A DNA stretch of 64,000 nt from an uncultured Lachnospiraceae bacterium (GTDB lineage Bacteria; Bacillota; Clostridia; Lachnospirales; Lachnospiraceae): positions 62,001 through 126,000 of the forward strand of contig CAKRJH010000004.1 in assembly GCA_934351255.1 (NCBI GenBank), written 5' to 3'. The notes beneath the pieces are model-generated. The model was given only the letters and a program-made list of their open reading frames with translations, was not told the origin of the DNA and did not search any database. The translations under genes were made by a program, and so were the position numbers. How positions within the stretch are numbered: position 1 is the first letter of the stretch; each line of letters starts with the position of its first letter. Positions 1-8,375 of the stretch are shown piece after piece.

Positions 1-48
1 CTGGACGGACTTGGAATCTTATAGAGTTGATACAGAAAGGAATGACTT

Positions 49-999
49 ATGAAAGAGATTATGATTGCACTGGTGCAGTTAGTGGCAGGTTTTGTCCTGC
101 TGATCAAGGGGGCGGATTTTTTCGTGGACGGAAGCTCCTCCGTGGCCAAGAGACTGCGGGTACCGTCACTTCTGATCGGACTGACGATCGTAGCGATGGG
201 AACCAGCCTGCCGGAGTGTGCCGTGAGTGTGACGGCCTCGATGACCGGCAATAATTCCCTCTCGATCAGCAACGCGGTTGGATCCAATATCTTTAATCTG
301 ATGGTGGTGTGTGGAGTGTGCGCGCTGTTTGTGCCGCTTGGCATCCAGGCGAGCACCCTGAAAGCAGAATTTCCGTTTTCGATTCTGTGTGCCGGTCTGC
401 TTCTGGTGATGGGCTATCTGGGGATGATCCTGGGAAGAGTGGACGGTATCGTGCTTCTTGTCTGCTTCTTTGGGTATCTCGGATATATGATCTACAGTGG
501 TCTCAGAGCGCGCCGTGGCAGCAGTGAGGAGGACTCGGAGGAATACGAGATCCTTCCGGTATGGCGCTGTGTACTGTATATTGCAGGTGGCGCGGTTGCC
601 ATCAAGTACGGCGGGGATTTTGTCGTGGAGGGCGCAAGTACTGTAGCGACGAGGTTCGGTCTGTCGCAGACCCTGATCGGCCTGACGATCGTGGCGATGG
701 GAACCAGTCTGCCCGAGTTGGTGACTTCTATCGTGGCGGCCAAAAAGCATGAGGTAGACATGGCCGTGGGAAATGTCATCGGATCCAATATCTTTAATAT
801 TCTGGGTGTGCTTGGCGTCGCAGCGCTCATCAGCCCTGTGGGATTTCTGATGGAGAATATCATTGACATTGGGGTGCTGATCGCTGTCAGCCTGCTGGTG
901 TGGGCCTTCGGCTGGACGAAGCAGCAGATCAACCGCAAAGAGGGTGTGCTTATGCTGTTGATATATGCAGCTTACATGGTATATATTTGTATCAGATAA
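49..999 (+). CDS. CaxA/YrbG-type calcium/sodium antiporter
   Basis: Integral membrane cation exchanger of the CaCA superfamily, 316 aa, the usual length. The two inverted alpha-repeats are plain: each carries a GTSLPE motif (residues ~51-56 and ~217-222) followed by a GSNIFN motif, and about ten hydrophobic segments span the protein. The two repeats are also very similar at DNA level (172-217 and 672-717). The ATG at 49 follows an AGAAAGGA ribosome binding site. The HAD gene starts 23 bases downstream and is probably co-transcribed. The transported ion (Ca2+/Na+ or K+) cannot be read from sequence. The first 24 bases of the window end in an in-frame TAG and may be the tail of an upstream gene. 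Confidence 0.93.
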   Translation: MKEIMIALVQLVAGFVLLIKGADFFVDGSSSVAKRLRVPSLLIGLTIVAMGTSLPECAVSVTASMTGNNSLSISNAVGSNIFNLMVVCGVCALFVPLGIQASTLKAEFPFSILCAGLLLVMGYLGMILGRVDGIVLLVCFFGYLGYMIYSGLRARRGSSEEDSEEYEILPVWRCVLYIAGGAVAIKYGGDFVVEGASTVATRFGLSQTLIGLTIVAMGTSLPELVTSIVAAKKHEVDMAVGNVIGSNIFNILGVLGVAALISPVGFLMENIIDIGVLIAVSLLVWAFGWTKQQINRKEGVLMLLIYAAYMVYICIR

Positions 1000-1021
1000 C
1001 AGGAGAGGACGGAGTTGCGAT

Positions 1022-1756
1022 ATGATAAAAGCAGTGATCTTTGATCTGGATGACACGCTGTATGATTGTCTGCACGACAATGATCAGGCGGTGGAGGATG
1101 CCGTCACGGTTATGGCCAAGCAGTATCTGCACATGGAACGGGACGTGGTGCGGGAGGCGTTCTTTGCCGGCCGCGACCAGATCAAAAAGGAGATGGCACC
1201 CTGTGGGGACATGGCGGCACAACACAACCGCCTGCTCTATATCCAGCGGATGCTCGAGATCCTGGGCGTGAAACCGTTTGACTGTGCCATTGATCTGTAC
1301 GACTGCTTCTGGAATACGTTTCTGGAGCGCATCCGGCCATTCCCGGGAGCCATCGATCTTCTGGCATGGCTGAAAGAGCAGGGGATCCGGATCGGGATCT
1401 GTACCGACATGACTGCTCATATCCAGTACCGCAAGATCAAACGTCTGGGATTTGAGCCGTATCTGGATGCGCTGACCACCAGCGAGGAGGTGGGGGCCGA
1501 GAAGCCGGACTGCCGGATGTTTGAACGGGCATTATCCAAGTTTGGCGTAGAGCCGTCAGAAGCGCTGTATGTGGGCGACAGCTACCGCAAGGATGTGATG
1601 GGAGCGATGAGGGCCGGAATCCGGCCAATCTGGTATCTCTCGCTTGCCACACCACAGGGAGAGGATGTCCCGATGGCGCATGACATGGAGGAACTAAAAG
1701 AGCGGATACAGGAGATTATGGAGGAAACCGGTCTTGGGGAAGAGATTTACCATTAA
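1022..1756 (+). CDS. HAD-superfamily phosphatase (pyrimidine 5'-nucleotidase/PGP-like)
   Basis: Cytosolic HAD hydrolase of 244 aa. Motif I is DLDDTLYD (nucleophile D8, acid/base D10). Motif II is the Thr in ICTDMTA, motif III is the Lys in GAEKPD, and motif IV is GDSYRKDVMGA. An alpha-helical cap sits between motifs I and II, as in subclass I. The start at 1022 begins exactly at the conserved MIKAVIFDLDDT block behind AGGAGAGG; an upstream ATG at 965 lies inside the antiporter gene and was rejected. The 3' end overlaps the next gene by 23 bases, suggesting translational coupling to the histidine kinase. The substrate is unknown, probably a sugar phosphate or nucleotide. Confidence 0.9.
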   Translation: MIKAVIFDLDDTLYDCLHDNDQAVEDAVTVMAKQYLHMERDVVREAFFAGRDQIKKEMAPCGDMAAQHNRLLYIQRMLEILGVKPFDCAIDLYDCFWNTFLERIRPFPGAIDLLAWLKEQGIRIGICTDMTAHIQYRKIKRLGFEPYLDALTTSEEVGAEKPDCRMFERALSKFGVEPSEALYVGDSYRKDVMGAMRAGIRPIWYLSLATPQGEDVPMAHDMEELKERIQEIMEETGLGEEIYH

Positions 1757-3212
1757 TAAAAAACTGATTACATTTGCGGTAGCCATTGCGCTGCCGTTTC
1801 TCATCATATTGGTGTGTTTTTTGTATACCACATCCAGCTATTCCAGGCGTTATGATGAGATTGTGAGCAATCTGTCGGTAGCCAATAACTACAATCTGAA
1901 TTTCAAGGAAGAGATGGATGAGAGCCTGTATAAGATCGTAGTGGGATATACTGATTTTGACAGTATCGGGCAGGATAAGAGCCTGCGTGATCCATATGAG
2001 CTGATCCGGGAACTGCGGGAGGCGTTTACCCGCCTGGAGGACAGCGAAGGGGAGGAACAGAGCAAGATATGGCTTCAGAGCCTGCTGCGCAATATTGATA
2101 CGCTGGAGAAGCGCGTGGACGATATCCGTCAGAGTATTGCCGGGGGTGGCAGCTATGAGGAACATATTGCGATGCTGGATGACAATATCTATATCCTGAC
2201 GGAACTGATCCAGGAGGATATCCAGTATTTTATCTATTATCAGACCCGAAATATGGGAAAAGTGTCCCGGACGATCCAGAACCGGGTGCAGAGGTTTCTG
2301 TATCTGGGAACGCTGATGGTGGTCGTGACGGCGCTGTTTGTCGCGATTGCATCCGTGGTGATCGTGGGGGACATCTCCAAGTCCCTGCAGGAATTGTCGC
2401 GGGCTCACAAACGGCTGGCATCCGGAGATCTGACGGCCAGGGCACAGGTGAAAAGCCGCGATGAGCTTGCGGATCTCGGGGATGGCTTTAATCACATGGC
2501 CGACAATATGCAGGAGATGATCCGCAAGATCAAGGAGGACGAGCAGAAACTGTACCAGATGGATCTCCGCCTGCTGCAGGAGCAGATCAACCCGCATTTT
2601 CTGTATAACACGCTGGACACGATCGTGTGGCTGATCGAGGCGGAACAGCCGGATGAGGCCGTGGATATGGTCGTGACATTGTCAAATTTCTTCCGGCTTG
2701 TTCTCAGCAAAGGACGGGAATACATTACGATCCGGGAGGAAGAGCAGCACATCCGCAGTTATCTGGAGATCCAGCAGGTGAGATACCGCGATATTCTGGA
2801 GTATGAGATCCGGATTGATCCGGAGATCTATGAGTATCGTATTCTGAAACTGACACTGCAGCCGGTCGTGGAAAATGCTCTGTATCATGGGATAAAATAT
2901 AAGAGAGCGCCGGGGCGGATCGTGGTGACGGGATACCGTTATGGAAGAGAGATCCATCTGATCGTGGAGGATGACGGAGTGGGCATGGACGAGGATAGCT
3001 TGAAAAATCTTTGCAGCTCCATCGAAAAGCCATGTAAGGAGACGGAGAAGGGATTTGGCCTGGCCAATGTCAACGAGAGGATCCGGATGTATTTTGGAGC
3101 CCGGTACGGTATGCAGATTACATCGCAAAAGGATCAGGGAACGCGGGTTGAAATTGTGATTCCTGCTGATAAAATGAAAGAGGAAGGAGCGCGGGGCGAT
3201 GAAAACACCTAG
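1734..3212 (+). CDS. YesM/LytS-type sensor histidine kinase
   Basis: Membrane sensor kinase, 492 aa. A TM helix lies at ~10-32, an extracytoplasmic helical sensor at ~33-185, a second TM at ~190-215, then HAMP (~215-268). The His_kinase domain has phosphoacceptor H288 in the motif QINPHFLYNTLD. The HATPase_c domain shows EDDGVGMD (N/G1 region) and GFGLANVNER (G2). It uses a TTG start at 1734: GGAGG at 1720-1724 is 9 bases upstream and no ATG in that frame is placed as well. It overlaps the HAD gene by 23 bases and the next lipoprotein gene by 14, so HAD, kinase, binding protein and regulator form one operon. It probably signals sugar availability to the YesN-type regulator at 4239. Confidence 0.93.
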   Translation: MGKRFTINKKLITFAVAIALPFLIILVCFLYTTSSYSRRYDEIVSNLSVANNYNLNFKEEMDESLYKIVVGYTDFDSIGQDKSLRDPYELIRELREAFTRLEDSEGEEQSKIWLQSLLRNIDTLEKRVDDIRQSIAGGGSYEEHIAMLDDNIYILTELIQEDIQYFIYYQTRNMGKVSRTIQNRVQRFLYLGTLMVVVTALFVAIASVVIVGDISKSLQELSRAHKRLASGDLTARAQVKSRDELADLGDGFNHMADNMQEMIRKIKEDEQKLYQMDLRLLQEQINPHFLYNTLDTIVWLIEAEQPDEAVDMVVTLSNFFRLVLSKGREYITIREEEQHIRSYLEIQQVRYRDILEYEIRIDPEIYEYRILKLTLQPVVENALYHGIKYKRAPGRIVVTGYRYGREIHLIVEDDGVGMDEDSLKNLCSSIEKPCKETEKGFGLANVNERIRMYFGARYGMQITSQKDQGTRVEIVIPADKMKEEGARGDENT

Positions 3213-4218
3213 AAAAAAAGTGTGGCTGATCCGGGGGCTGCTCCTGCTTGCCTGTCTGCTGTGTGGCTGCGCCGGGAAGAAGAAAGCCGGAGACTCCGGT
3301 ACAAATGGTGCAGGGGTGAAGAAAGAGCCGGTGGTTGTGGGGGTGTCCCAGGTAGGAAGCGAGTCTGTCTGGCGTACGGCCAACACGGAATCCGTCCAGA
3401 AGACGTTTTCAGGGGATGATTACTTCCTCATCTTTAAGAATGCCAGACAGAAACAGGAGAACCAGATCAAGGCGCTTCGGAGTTTTATCTCCCTGCAGGT
3501 TGACTATATTGTATTTTCTCCCATTACAGAGAGTGGATGGGATACTGTGCTGCAGGAGGCAAAGGAAGCCGGCATTCCGGTGATCCTGATGGACCGCAAG
3601 ATTGAGGTGGCCGATGAAAGCCTGTATACAAGCTGGGTGGGGTCGGACTTTTATGAGGAGGGGCGCAGTGCCGGTAAGTATCTGGTACAGTGTCTTAAGG
3701 ATGAGGGAAAGACCGGACGTCAGATCAATATTGTGGTGTTGAGGGGGACGAAGGGAGCCTCCGCGACCAATGGAAGGAGCCGGGGGTTCGAGGCGATTGT
3801 CAAAGAACATCCCGAATGGAACATTCTGGAGCAGGCGGATGCCGACTTTACGACTGCCAAGGCGCAGGAGGAGATGCAGCGGCTTCTGCGCGAGTACGAT
3901 GATATTGATGTGCTGGTCTCCCAGAATGATGATATGACCTTCGGGGCGGTCAAGGCCATTCAGGCTGCGGGAAAACATGTGGGAAGGAATGGAGACATCT
4001 CGGTCATCTCGTTTGATGGGGGAAAGCGCGCACTTCGCATGGTTCAGCAGGGCTTGATTGATGTGGAGGTAGAGTGTAATCCTCTGCAGGGGCCCGTGAT
4101 CGAGGAAGTGATCCGGAAACTGGAGAATTCCGAGCCGGTGGACAGGGAATATTACACAAAGGAACAGGTATTTACATTCCGCAATGTGAACGAATACATC
4201 AAAGATCGTAAATACTGA
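3199..4218 (+). CDS. Sugar-binding lipoprotein (periplasmic-binding type 1), probable co-sensor
   Basis: Type 1 periplasmic-binding fold (Peripla_BP_4), 339 aa, with a lipoprotein signal peptide ending in the lipobox LCGC (~residues 22-25), so membrane-tethered outside the cell. It is clearly paralogous to the binding protein at 7269: both carry SGWDTVL, a DR.I.ADESLY block and a conserved ND DMxxGAVxA region. Its position between kinase and response regulator, overlapping the kinase by 14 bases, is the arrangement known for XylFII-LytS/YesN in Clostridium, where the lipoprotein presents sugar to the kinase. I infer a sensing rather than transport role; the ligand is unknown, possibly a pentose or galactofuranose-like sugar. 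Confidence 0.88.
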   Translation: MKTPRKKVWLIRGLLLLACLLCGCAGKKKAGDSGTNGAGVKKEPVVVGVSQVGSESVWRTANTESVQKTFSGDDYFLIFKNARQKQENQIKALRSFISLQVDYIVFSPITESGWDTVLQEAKEAGIPVILMDRKIEVADESLYTSWVGSDFYEEGRSAGKYLVQCLKDEGKTGRQINIVVLRGTKGASATNGRSRGFEAIVKEHPEWNILEQADADFTTAKAQEEMQRLLREYDDIDVLVSQNDDMTFGAVKAIQAAGKHVGRNGDISVISFDGGKRALRMVQQGLIDVEVECNPLQGPVIEEVIRKLENSEPVDREYYTKEQVFTFRNVNEYIKDRKY

Positions 4219-4238
4219 GTCAGAAATGGAGCAGAGGT

Positions 4239-5846
4239 ATGCTGAAGGTATTTTTAGTAGAAGATGAGGCGGTGATCCGCGAGGGACTCCGGGATAAGAT
4301 AGACTGGCAGGAATATGGATATCAGTTTGTGGGGGAGGCGTCCGACGGAGAGATGGCGCTTCCGCTGATCCGCAAGACCAGGCCGGATGTTTTGATCACG
4401 GACATTAAGATGCCATTTATGGACGGACTGTCCCTGAGTAAAATGGTATTGGAGGAATTTCCTCAGACACGGGTGGTGATCATCAGCGGTTATGATGATT
4501 TTGGGTATGCCAGACAGGCGATCGCGCTGGGGGTGGAGGAGTATCTGCTCAAACCCATCACCAGAAACAGTCTGACCAAGGTGCTGACACAGATCCGTAC
4601 CAAGCTGGATCAGGCAAAGGAGCAGGAGGATTATCAGAGCCGGTATCTGGAGGAGAAACATGAATATGAACAGTTTGCCCTGCGCCGGTTTATGGAACAG
4701 GTATTTCAGGGAAAACATAGTGTGCAGGAGATTTATGAGGAGGCCGGGAAGCTGGGAATCTCTCTGGATGCAACCGCATACAATCTGCTGTTCTTCTCTC
4801 TGGAGGAGAAAAATACACGTTTGTCTGAGGAAGTGATGGATGAGTTCGCCAGGATACAGGACCGCATTCTGCATTTCTTTTTGCGTAATCCCGGATATTT
4901 TCTGTTCCGCTGGAACGTGGACAGCTTCGGCGTGTGGATTATGGGAGATGACAGCAATATAGAACGTCTGACCAGCGCGGGGGTGGAGCATATCATATCC
5001 GTCTGCCGGGATCATGAGCGGATGGTATGGTATGTGGCACAGTCGGAACCGGTGACGAGACTGAGCCAGATGCCGGAATGTTATCAGATGGTCAACCATT
5101 TCTTTTCGAGCCGTTTCCTGTGGCCGGGACAGCATGTGCTGTCGAGACAGACGCTGGAACAGTATGAGACCGGGGATCAGGATCAGAGCCTGAACAGCGT
5201 GGATCCTTCCCAGATGGATCCGGAGATCATCCGGGAGTTCCTGAAGCGGGGACGCCCTGAGGAGATCCGGGGATTTGCGGATTCCTATTTTTCCAGCATG
5301 AGCAGTGCGCTCAAATCCACGATGTTTCGTGGCTATATGACACTCAAGATCCGCTATACCACGATCGCCTATGCCGAGAACTGTGGGATCTCCCAGGAAG
5401 AATTCCTGGCTGACTTTGGAGACGATGGCCGGGAAATGTATCTGCAGCCGGATGAGGTGAAGGAGTATTTTATCAGGGCAGCGTCCACGGTGATGCGTCT
5501 CTGTCAGCGCAACAGCGATGCCCAGAGCGGCAGGATCCTGAAAAAGGCACAGGAGTATATCCGGGAGCATTTTGCCGGCGAAGACCTGTCGTTAAATAAG
5601 GTGGCGGGATATGTGGGTGTGAGCGCCAATTATCTGAGTACGATCTTCAGTCAGAATATGGAGCAGACCTTTGTCGAGTATGTGACCAGCCAGAGGATGG
5701 ATTGTGCCAGAAAACTGCTGGCCACTACAGATCTGAGTTCCGGAGAGATCGCCGGAAGAGTAGGGTATAAGGATTCGCATTATTTTAGTTTTGTCTTCAA
5801 AAAGACCCAGGGGGTCAGCCCCCGTGAATATCGCAGCAAACATTGA
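4239..5846 (+). CDS. YesN-type response regulator (REC + AraC HTH)
   Basis: Cytosolic transcription factor, 535 aa. The receiver domain (~1-120) has acidic residues E8/D9 and phospho-acceptor D55 in VLITDIKMP, plus K107 in LLKPI. A coiled linker and a ~300-residue middle region of the YesN type follow. The C-terminal AraC-family domain (~435-535) has two HTH motifs and the conserved GYKDSHYFSFVFKKTQGVSPREYR signature region. The start follows GGAGCAGAGG-like spacing 20 bases after the lipoprotein gene. It is expected to be phosphorylated by the kinase at 1734 and to activate the ABC importer operon starting at 7269. A terminator follows at 5872-5905. Confidence 0.94.
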   Translation: MLKVFLVEDEAVIREGLRDKIDWQEYGYQFVGEASDGEMALPLIRKTRPDVLITDIKMPFMDGLSLSKMVLEEFPQTRVVIISGYDDFGYARQAIALGVEEYLLKPITRNSLTKVLTQIRTKLDQAKEQEDYQSRYLEEKHEYEQFALRRFMEQVFQGKHSVQEIYEEAGKLGISLDATAYNLLFFSLEEKNTRLSEEVMDEFARIQDRILHFFLRNPGYFLFRWNVDSFGVWIMGDDSNIERLTSAGVEHIISVCRDHERMVWYVAQSEPVTRLSQMPECYQMVNHFFSSRFLWPGQHVLSRQTLEQYETGDQDQSLNSVDPSQMDPEIIREFLKRGRPEEIRGFADSYFSSMSSALKSTMFRGYMTLKIRYTTIAYAENCGISQEEFLADFGDDGREMYLQPDEVKEYFIRAASTVMRLCQRNSDAQSGRILKKAQEYIREHFAGEDLSLNKVAGYVGVSANYLSTIFSQNMEQTFVEYVTSQRMDCARKLLATTDLSSGEIAGRVGYKDSHYFSFVFKKTQGVSPREYRSKH

Positions 5847-5854
5847 TACGGGGC

Positions 5855-6910
5855 TTACAGAAACTGCCAGGGGATTTCCTGTGATCGCACAGGAAGTCCC
5901 TTTTTCTGTTGCAGCAAAAGGCTGACAGCACTGCGCGCAGGCTCATCGGGCGGCAGCGTGGCATAGATGACGGGAAGTTTCTGACTGGCTTCCAGATAGG
6001 TGCGATGGAAACTCCCCAGGGTCAGCCCCGGATCATGCGTGGAAAACAGGGTGCCCAGATGGGCGCTGAGCCAGTAGGCGAGCTCGTCATTGCCGGTGAC
6101 GATCGCGGTGCAGTTCCCGACCAGATGGTCATACAGGCGGACGAGCAGAGGGCCGTCGTAGGTGTGGCGAAGGGCACGGACCGATCTGGCATCGATCCAG
6201 GAGACGGACGAATCCCGGAGGGGCAGATCCAGGTCGCGCATGGCCTCCACAAATCCGAGATACCGCTCAATGTCCTGGGCATCATCCCGACAGAAGATAC
6301 CGCCGATGCGCTGGTGCCCCCGGTCGTGCAGCCGCCCGGTGAGCCGGTATGCTCCGGCGCGGTCATCTGTGGTAACGATGGGGAAAAGTTCCAGATTCGG
6401 GTATCGGCTGTGAAAAAACACAGCGGCTCTGCCGGATTGTTTCCAGGCCAGATACAGATCCGTGTTGGGAGTGGGAAGGGAGGAGAGGCTCCCTTCTGCC
6501 AGGAGCATGGAAACCGGGGAGAGCAGCAGATCAGAGAGGATCTGCCGTTCCCGCGCGGGATCGGAGTCCGTGACAAACACCTGAAGGGAAAGACCATGCT
6601 GATAGAGCAGGCTCTGGAAGCGGCTGATCAGCTCCGGGTAGATGTATTCCGTATCTGTGTTTACCAGAAGTGCTACGGTATTTTCAATGGGATCCGGACT
6701 CAGACCGGTAATATAGCTGCCACTGCCGCGTTTTTTGACGATCACGCCATCGCGAGCGAGCTGGTCCAGGGCGCGCCGGACCGTCTGACGGCTCACATGA
6801 TACCTCGCACAAAGCTGTGCCTCGGTGGGAAGTTTGTCGATTCCCTTTTTCTGATTTTGTTTGATTATTTCTGTTATCCTATCTGCTATTTGTCGATATT
6901 TTAATGCCAT
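5855..6910 (-). CDS. GntR/LacI hybrid transcriptional repressor (AraR-like)
   Basis: DNA-binding regulator, 351 aa. An N-terminal GntR winged helix (~1-70, with LPTEAQLCARYHVSRQTVRRAL and a GSGSYI wing) is fused to a LacI-type periplasmic-binding sensor domain (~75-345). This is the architecture of AraR, the arabinose repressor of Bacillus. ATG at 6910 follows GGGGAGGA. It is convergent to the regulator at 4239 and divergent from the ABC importer at 7269, across a 358-base intergenic region. It probably binds there and responds to the imported sugar or its phosphate. The effector is unknown; arabinose is one possibility by family resemblance. Confidence 0.9.
   Translation of the reverse strand: MALKYRQIADRITEIIKQNQKKGIDKLPTEAQLCARYHVSRQTVRRALDQLARDGVIVKKRGSGSYITGLSPDPIENTVALLVNTDTEYIYPELISRFQSLLYQHGLSLQVFVTDSDPARERQILSDLLLSPVSMLLAEGSLSSLPTPNTDLYLAWKQSGRAAVFFHSRYPNLELFPIVTTDDRAGAYRLTGRLHDRGHQRIGGIFCRDDAQDIERYLGFVEAMRDLDLPLRDSSVSWIDARSVRALRHTYDGPLLVRLYDHLVGNCTAIVTGNDELAYWLSAHLGTLFSTHDPGLTLGSFHRTYLEASQKLPVIYATLPPDEPARSAVSLLLQQKKGLPVRSQEIPWQFL
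5872..5905 (+). terminator. Rho-independent terminator of the sensor operon
   Basis: The hairpin pairs GGGATTTCCTGTG with CACAGGAAGTCCC around loop ATCG and is followed by TTTTT. It lies inside the 3' coding end of the convergent GntR gene, so the same bases encode the last residues of that protein. Confidence 0.85.
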
Positions 6911-7268
6911 AGAAAAATCCTCCCCGGATCCGATGATAAATTATTTACTTATTTGACGAAAAAAACAAACTTTTTCCAAAAACTGGCAAAATTGCACAAT
7001 GCTTTTTTGATAAAAAAGGCTCGTGACAGGGGTCACGGAGGCTTTGGATCGGAAAATAATACTCCATGACCGGAAGATATTTAACCGGCACGCAAAAGTT
7101 GTATTTTTACGTCATAATATCACATTAAATTTGTATTGTAAATATCTCATAAAGTTAGTAAATAAGGGCTTTTTGGCGTTGACCGGATGAAGGGGGCGTG
7201 TTAAGGTAGTCTCACAAGGGGAGAACATCCCGGAACGAAATATCTTATAGAACGAGGAGGTAGTTTTT
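6911..7268. promoter_or_regulatory. Divergent control region between repressor and ABC importer
   Basis: 358 bases without a gene. It is AT-rich near the repressor side. For the importer, a weak candidate promoter is TTGACC (7179-7184), 17 bases, TAAGGT (7202-7207), followed by GAGGAGGT before the ATG at 7269. For the repressor, TTGTTT-N17-AATAAT can be read on the minus strand. An inverted repeat CGTGAC-AGGG-GTCACG occurs at ~7022-7037 and could be an operator. No clear catabolite-response element was found. Confidence 0.5.
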
Positions 7269-8261
7269 ATGAAGAAGAAATTATTGGCAGTGTTAATGGC
7301 TGCAACGATGGTAGTGGGGCTGGTTGGATGCGGCAGCACCGGCAAGGATGCCGGAAGCCAGGGAGCATCCAAGGACGACGGACTGATCCGTGTGGGTGTG
7401 ATCAACAATGACCCTTCCGAGTCCGGATATCGTACCGCAAACGTAAATGACATGAAGAACACATTCACCAAGGAGAACGGATATGATGCACAGTTTGCTT
7501 ACAGTCTGAAGAACGATGAGCAGATTGAGGCAGCTCAGAACATGATCCAGTCCGGTATCGATTATCTGCTTCTGTCAGCGGCAGATACTTCCGGATGGGA
7601 CACCGTACTCAAGGATGCACAGGATGCAGGAACACAGGTTATCCTGTTTGACCGTACCATTGATGCCGATGAGAGCCTGTACGCAGCTTCTGTAGTATCT
7701 GATATGGCAAAAGAAGGCGAGACCGCAGTGAACTGGCTGGCAGACCAGAACCTCGATGAGTACAACATCATTCATATTCAGGGAACTATGGGATCCGCAG
7801 CACAGATCGGACGTACCGCTGCAATGGACAAGAAAGTAAAAGAGGATTCCAAGTGGAACATGGTGGTTCAGCAGACAGCAAGCTGGGATGCCACTACCGC
7901 ACAGCAGATCGTACAGGGTGCGATCGATGCAGGCAAGAAGTTCAATGTAATCTACGCAGAGAACGATGATATGGCAAAGGGTGCTGTAGCAGCGCTGGAG
8001 GCCAACAACATCTCACACGGTGTAGGCAAAGATGTCATCATCATGGGATATGACTGCAACAAATATGCGCTTAAGAATCTGTTAGACAAGACATGGAACT
8101 ATGATGGACAGTGCAATCCGTTCCAGGCATCTACCATTCAGGATATCATTAAGAAACTGGAAAACGGTGAGACCTTAGATCAGAAGGTAGTCATCATGGA
8201 AGAGAAAGGTTTTGATGCAGAGACGATCACTCAGGAAGATATTGACACCTATGGAATCTGA
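7269..8261 (+). CDS. ABC sugar importer, substrate-binding lipoprotein (YtfQ-like)
   Basis: Extracellular binding protein of 330 aa with lipobox LVGC (C21) and a type 1 periplasmic-binding fold. It resembles YtfQ/RbsB-family proteins in the blocks GVINNDPSESGYRTAN, SGWDTVLKDAQDAG, ADESLYAASV and YAENDDMAKGAVAALE. It is the first gene of the importer operon, followed after a structured 114-base gap by the ATPase and two permeases. It is paralogous to the co-sensor at 3199. Codon use is strongly biased (many GTA, GCA, CGT codons), as expected for a highly expressed gene. Family comparison suggests galactofuranose- or pentose-type sugars; this is inference. Confidence 0.93.
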   Translation: MKKKLLAVLMAATMVVGLVGCGSTGKDAGSQGASKDDGLIRVGVINNDPSESGYRTANVNDMKNTFTKENGYDAQFAYSLKNDEQIEAAQNMIQSGIDYLLLSAADTSGWDTVLKDAQDAGTQVILFDRTIDADESLYAASVVSDMAKEGETAVNWLADQNLDEYNIIHIQGTMGSAAQIGRTAAMDKKVKEDSKWNMVVQQTASWDATTAQQIVQGAIDAGKKFNVIYAENDDMAKGAVAALEANNISHGVGKDVIIMGYDCNKYALKNLLDKTWNYDGQCNPFQASTIQDIIKKLENGETLDQKVVIMEEKGFDAETITQEDIDTYGI

Positions 8262-8262
8262 T

Positions 8263-8345
8263 GACGCAGCCGCAAGAGTGCTGCGGAAAGTTTGATAACG
8301 GTGATGCAGGGCGCGGTTTCGGCGTAGAATTGCCGGGGCTGCGTC
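8263..8345 (+). promoter_or_regulatory. Structured intergenic RNA between binding protein and ATPase genes
   Basis: GACGCAGCC (8263-8271) pairs perfectly with GGCTGCGTC (8337-8345), enclosing ~65 bases. A smaller alternative hairpin CCGCA/TGCGG lies at 8270-8286. There is no long T-run directly after the stem except CCTTTA. It probably protects the upstream binding-protein message or attenuates readthrough, giving excess binding protein over membrane subunits. Confidence 0.55.
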
Positions 8346-8375
8346 CTTTAATAATACGAAAAAGGAGTGAGTGCC

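Noticed and set aside
1..24. In-frame TAG at the very start, possible tail of an upstream gene
   Set aside because: Only seven codons; nothing can be identified.
7009..7045. CGTGAC/GTCACG hairpin as terminator
   Set aside because: The stem is only 6 bp and has no T-run on the plus strand; an operator is as likely.
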